DNA of 6,504 nt from Alkalimonas sp. Its GTDB lineage: Bacteria > Pseudomonadota > Gammaproteobacteria > Enterobacterales > Alteromonadaceae. The notes under the pieces are model-generated. The model saw only the letters and a list, made by a program, of their open reading frames with translations, did not search any database and was not told the DNA's origin. Shown one piece after another: positions 5,024 to 6,504 of this stretch. The position numbers were made by a program, and so were the translations under genes. Within the stretch, counting starts at the first letter, position 1. Each line of letters opens with the position of its first letter. The stretch is taken from the NCBI GenBank assembly GCA_022565655.1, contig JAIUMG010000191.1, forward strand, positions 1 through 6,504, in the 5' to 3' direction.

Positions 5024-6504
5024 ATGAGCAACCCTGCTGCTAAAACGCTGTCGCAACTTGCGAACCATCAGGAATTCATTCAACGCCATATTGGCCCGGA
5101 TGCCAATGAAACGGCTGCGATGCTGGCAGAGCTGAATGTCAGCTCGGTCGAGCAGTTGATTGAGCAGACCATTCCGGCCGATATTCGCCTGCCAGAGCCA
5201 CTGGCGATTGGTGAGAGCCGTACTGAAGCCGATGCGCTTAGCTACCTAAAAGCAGTGGCCAGCAAGAACAAGGTGTTTAAATCCTATATTGGCATGGGCT
5301 ACCACCCAACCTTAACGCCAAATGTGATCCTGCGGAATGTACTGGAAAATCCGGGTTGGTACACCGCCTATACGCCGTACCAGCCTGAAATTGCCCAGGG
5401 CCGCTTAGAAGCGCTGCTCAACTTCCAGCAACTGACGCTGGATCTAACCGGTTTAGAGCTGGCCAGCGCGTCGCTGCTGGATGAAGCCACCGCGGCGGCA
5501 GAAGCCATGGCGCTGGCCAAGCGGGTATCAAAAAATAAAAAAGCCAACAGTTACTTTATTGCCGATGATGTCCACCCACAAACACTGGATGTGGTGAAAA
5601 CCCGCGCCGAGATGTTTGGCTTTGATATCATTACTGGCCCAGCCAGCGAAGCCGTCAAGCATGACGTCTTTGGTGCCCTGTTGCAGTACCCCAGCAGCAA
5701 TGGCGATGTGCGTGACGATACTGCATTAATCACCGAGCTGAAAAACAACAAAGCCATTGTCGCGGTTGCTACCGATATGATGGCGCTGGTGCTGATGAAG
5801 TCACCAGGGCAACTAGGTGCCGACGTGGTGCTGGGCTCAGCGCAGCGCTTTGGTGTGCCAATGGCATACGGCGGCCCGCACGCGGCTTTCTTTGCCACCC
5901 GCGATGCCTACAAGCGCTCGATGCCAGGCCGCATCATTGGCGTTTCGAAAGATCGGTTAGATGCCAATGCCCTGCGCATGGCGATGCAAACCCGTGAGCA
6001 GCATATCCGCCGCGAAAAAGCCAACTCCAACATTTGTACTGCGCAGGTCTTGCTAGCCAATATGGCGTCGTTCTATGCCGTTTATCATGGCCCGGACGGC
6101 TTAAAAACCATTGCCAACCGCATTCATCGTTGTGCTGATATTTTTGCTGCTGGCCTTAAAGCCAAAGGCGTTGAGCTGGTCAATCAACAGTGGTTCGATA
6201 CCATCAGCTTTAAAGTGGTCGATCGTGCTGGCGTGGTGCAACGTGCGCTGGCCGCTGGGGTGAACCTGCGGACTGATCTGGCCGATAGTTTGTCAGTAAG
6301 CTTCCATGAAGTAACCCGCAGTGCCGATCTGACTGAATTATTCAATATCGTGCTGGGCGAGGGCCATGGCCTGAGTGTGGCGGTGCTGGATGCTGAGCTG
6401 GTGAAAAGTGGCTCGAACTCCATTCCAGAGAGCCTGCTGCGTCACGATGACATTCTGCAGCACCCGGTATTTAACCAGTATCACTCTGAAACTGAGATGC
6501 TGCG
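5024..6504 (+). CDS. gcvP: Glycine dehydrogenase (decarboxylating), P-protein, N-terminal half (3' end outside window)
   Basis: The P-protein is the PLP enzyme that decarboxylates glycine and loads the aminomethyl group onto the lipoyl arm of GcvH. The frame stays open from the ATG to the right edge: 493 full codons plus 2 bases, about half of the roughly 960 residues of the single-chain form. Family blocks seen are RHIGPD (21-26), SYIGMGY (87-93), ENPGWYTAYTPYQPEIAQGR (108-127), LLDEATAAAEAM (151-162), DVHPQTLDVVKTRAE (182-196), GSAQRFGVPMAYGGPH (271-286), SMPGRIIGVS (299-308), MQTREQHIRREKANSNICT (321-339), and HPVFNQYHSETEM (480-492), which begins the linker to the second half. The catalytic PLP lysine is in the C-terminal half, beyond the window. 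The spacing from gcvH is 99 bases with a hairpin between. No frameshift is seen in the part present. Confidence 0.96.
   Translation, partial: MSNPAAKTLSQLANHQEFIQRHIGPDANETAAMLAELNVSSVEQLIEQTIPADIRLPEPLAIGESRTEADALSYLKAVASKNKVFKSYIGMGYHPTLTPNVILRNVLENPGWYTAYTPYQPEIAQGRLEALLNFQQLTLDLTGLELASASLLDEATAAAEAMALAKRVSKNKKANSYFIADDVHPQTLDVVKTRAEMFGFDIITGPASEAVKHDVFGALLQYPSSNGDVRDDTALITELKNNKAIVAVATDMMALVLMKSPGQLGADVVLGSAQRFGVPMAYGGPHAAFFATRDAYKRSMPGRIIGVSKDRLDANALRMAMQTREQHIRREKANSNICTAQVLLANMASFYAVYHGPDGLKTIANRIHRCADIFAAGLKAKGVELVNQQWFDTISFKVVDRAGVVQRALAAGVNLRTDLADSLSVSFHEVTRSADLTELFNIVLGEGHGLSVAVLDAELVKSGSNSIPESLLRHDDILQHPVFNQYHSETEML

Noticed and set aside
1..6504. Mobile elements, CRISPR, tRNA or rRNA genes, defence or toxin genes
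   Set aside because: Every coding stretch belongs to a known housekeeping gene, the spacers are short, and no repeat array, transposase or tRNA-like fold was seen.

Overview
The window looks like an ordinary chromosomal segment of a gammaproteobacterium with moderate GC. It has the order pepP (3' part) - ubiH - ubiI - gcvT - gcvH - gcvP (5' part), all on the + strand. This is the same neighbourhood that Escherichia coli has around pepP-ubiH-ubiI next to gcvTHP. The proteins resemble the E. coli ones closely over long stretches, but they are clearly not enteric. An Alteromonadales or Chromatiales-like marine or freshwater genus (Rheinheimera/Alishewanella type) is a reasonable guess, but it comes from general resemblance only.

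Bases 1-3163 form a tight block. The end of the Xaa-Pro aminopeptidase P gene overlaps ubiH by 17 bases, and ubiH and ubiI are separated by 2 bases. UbiH and UbiI are tandem paralogous flavin monooxygenases that hydroxylate the aromatic ring in ubiquinone synthesis. No clear terminator follows ubiI.

Bases 3164-3340 hold no gene but contain a promoter-like element and a leader with inverted repeats ahead of gcvT. Bases 3341-6504 carry the glycine cleavage system: T-protein (gcvT), lipoyl carrier H-protein (gcvH) and the first half of the P-protein glycine decarboxylase (gcvP), which runs off the right edge. The gcv spacers are longer and more structured than those of a compact operon: 114 bases with inverted repeats between gcvT and gcvH, and 99 bases with a 9-bp GC-rich hairpin between gcvH and gcvP. 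This suggests the relative amounts of T, H and P protein may be set at the RNA level.

Together the genes cover ubiquinone ring hydroxylation and glycine breakdown to CO2, ammonia and methylene-tetrahydrofolate. I found no mobile element, CRISPR array, tRNA, rRNA or unknown accessory gene, and no previously undescribed multi-gene system. The points worth a second look are regulatory or are small departures from family motifs.
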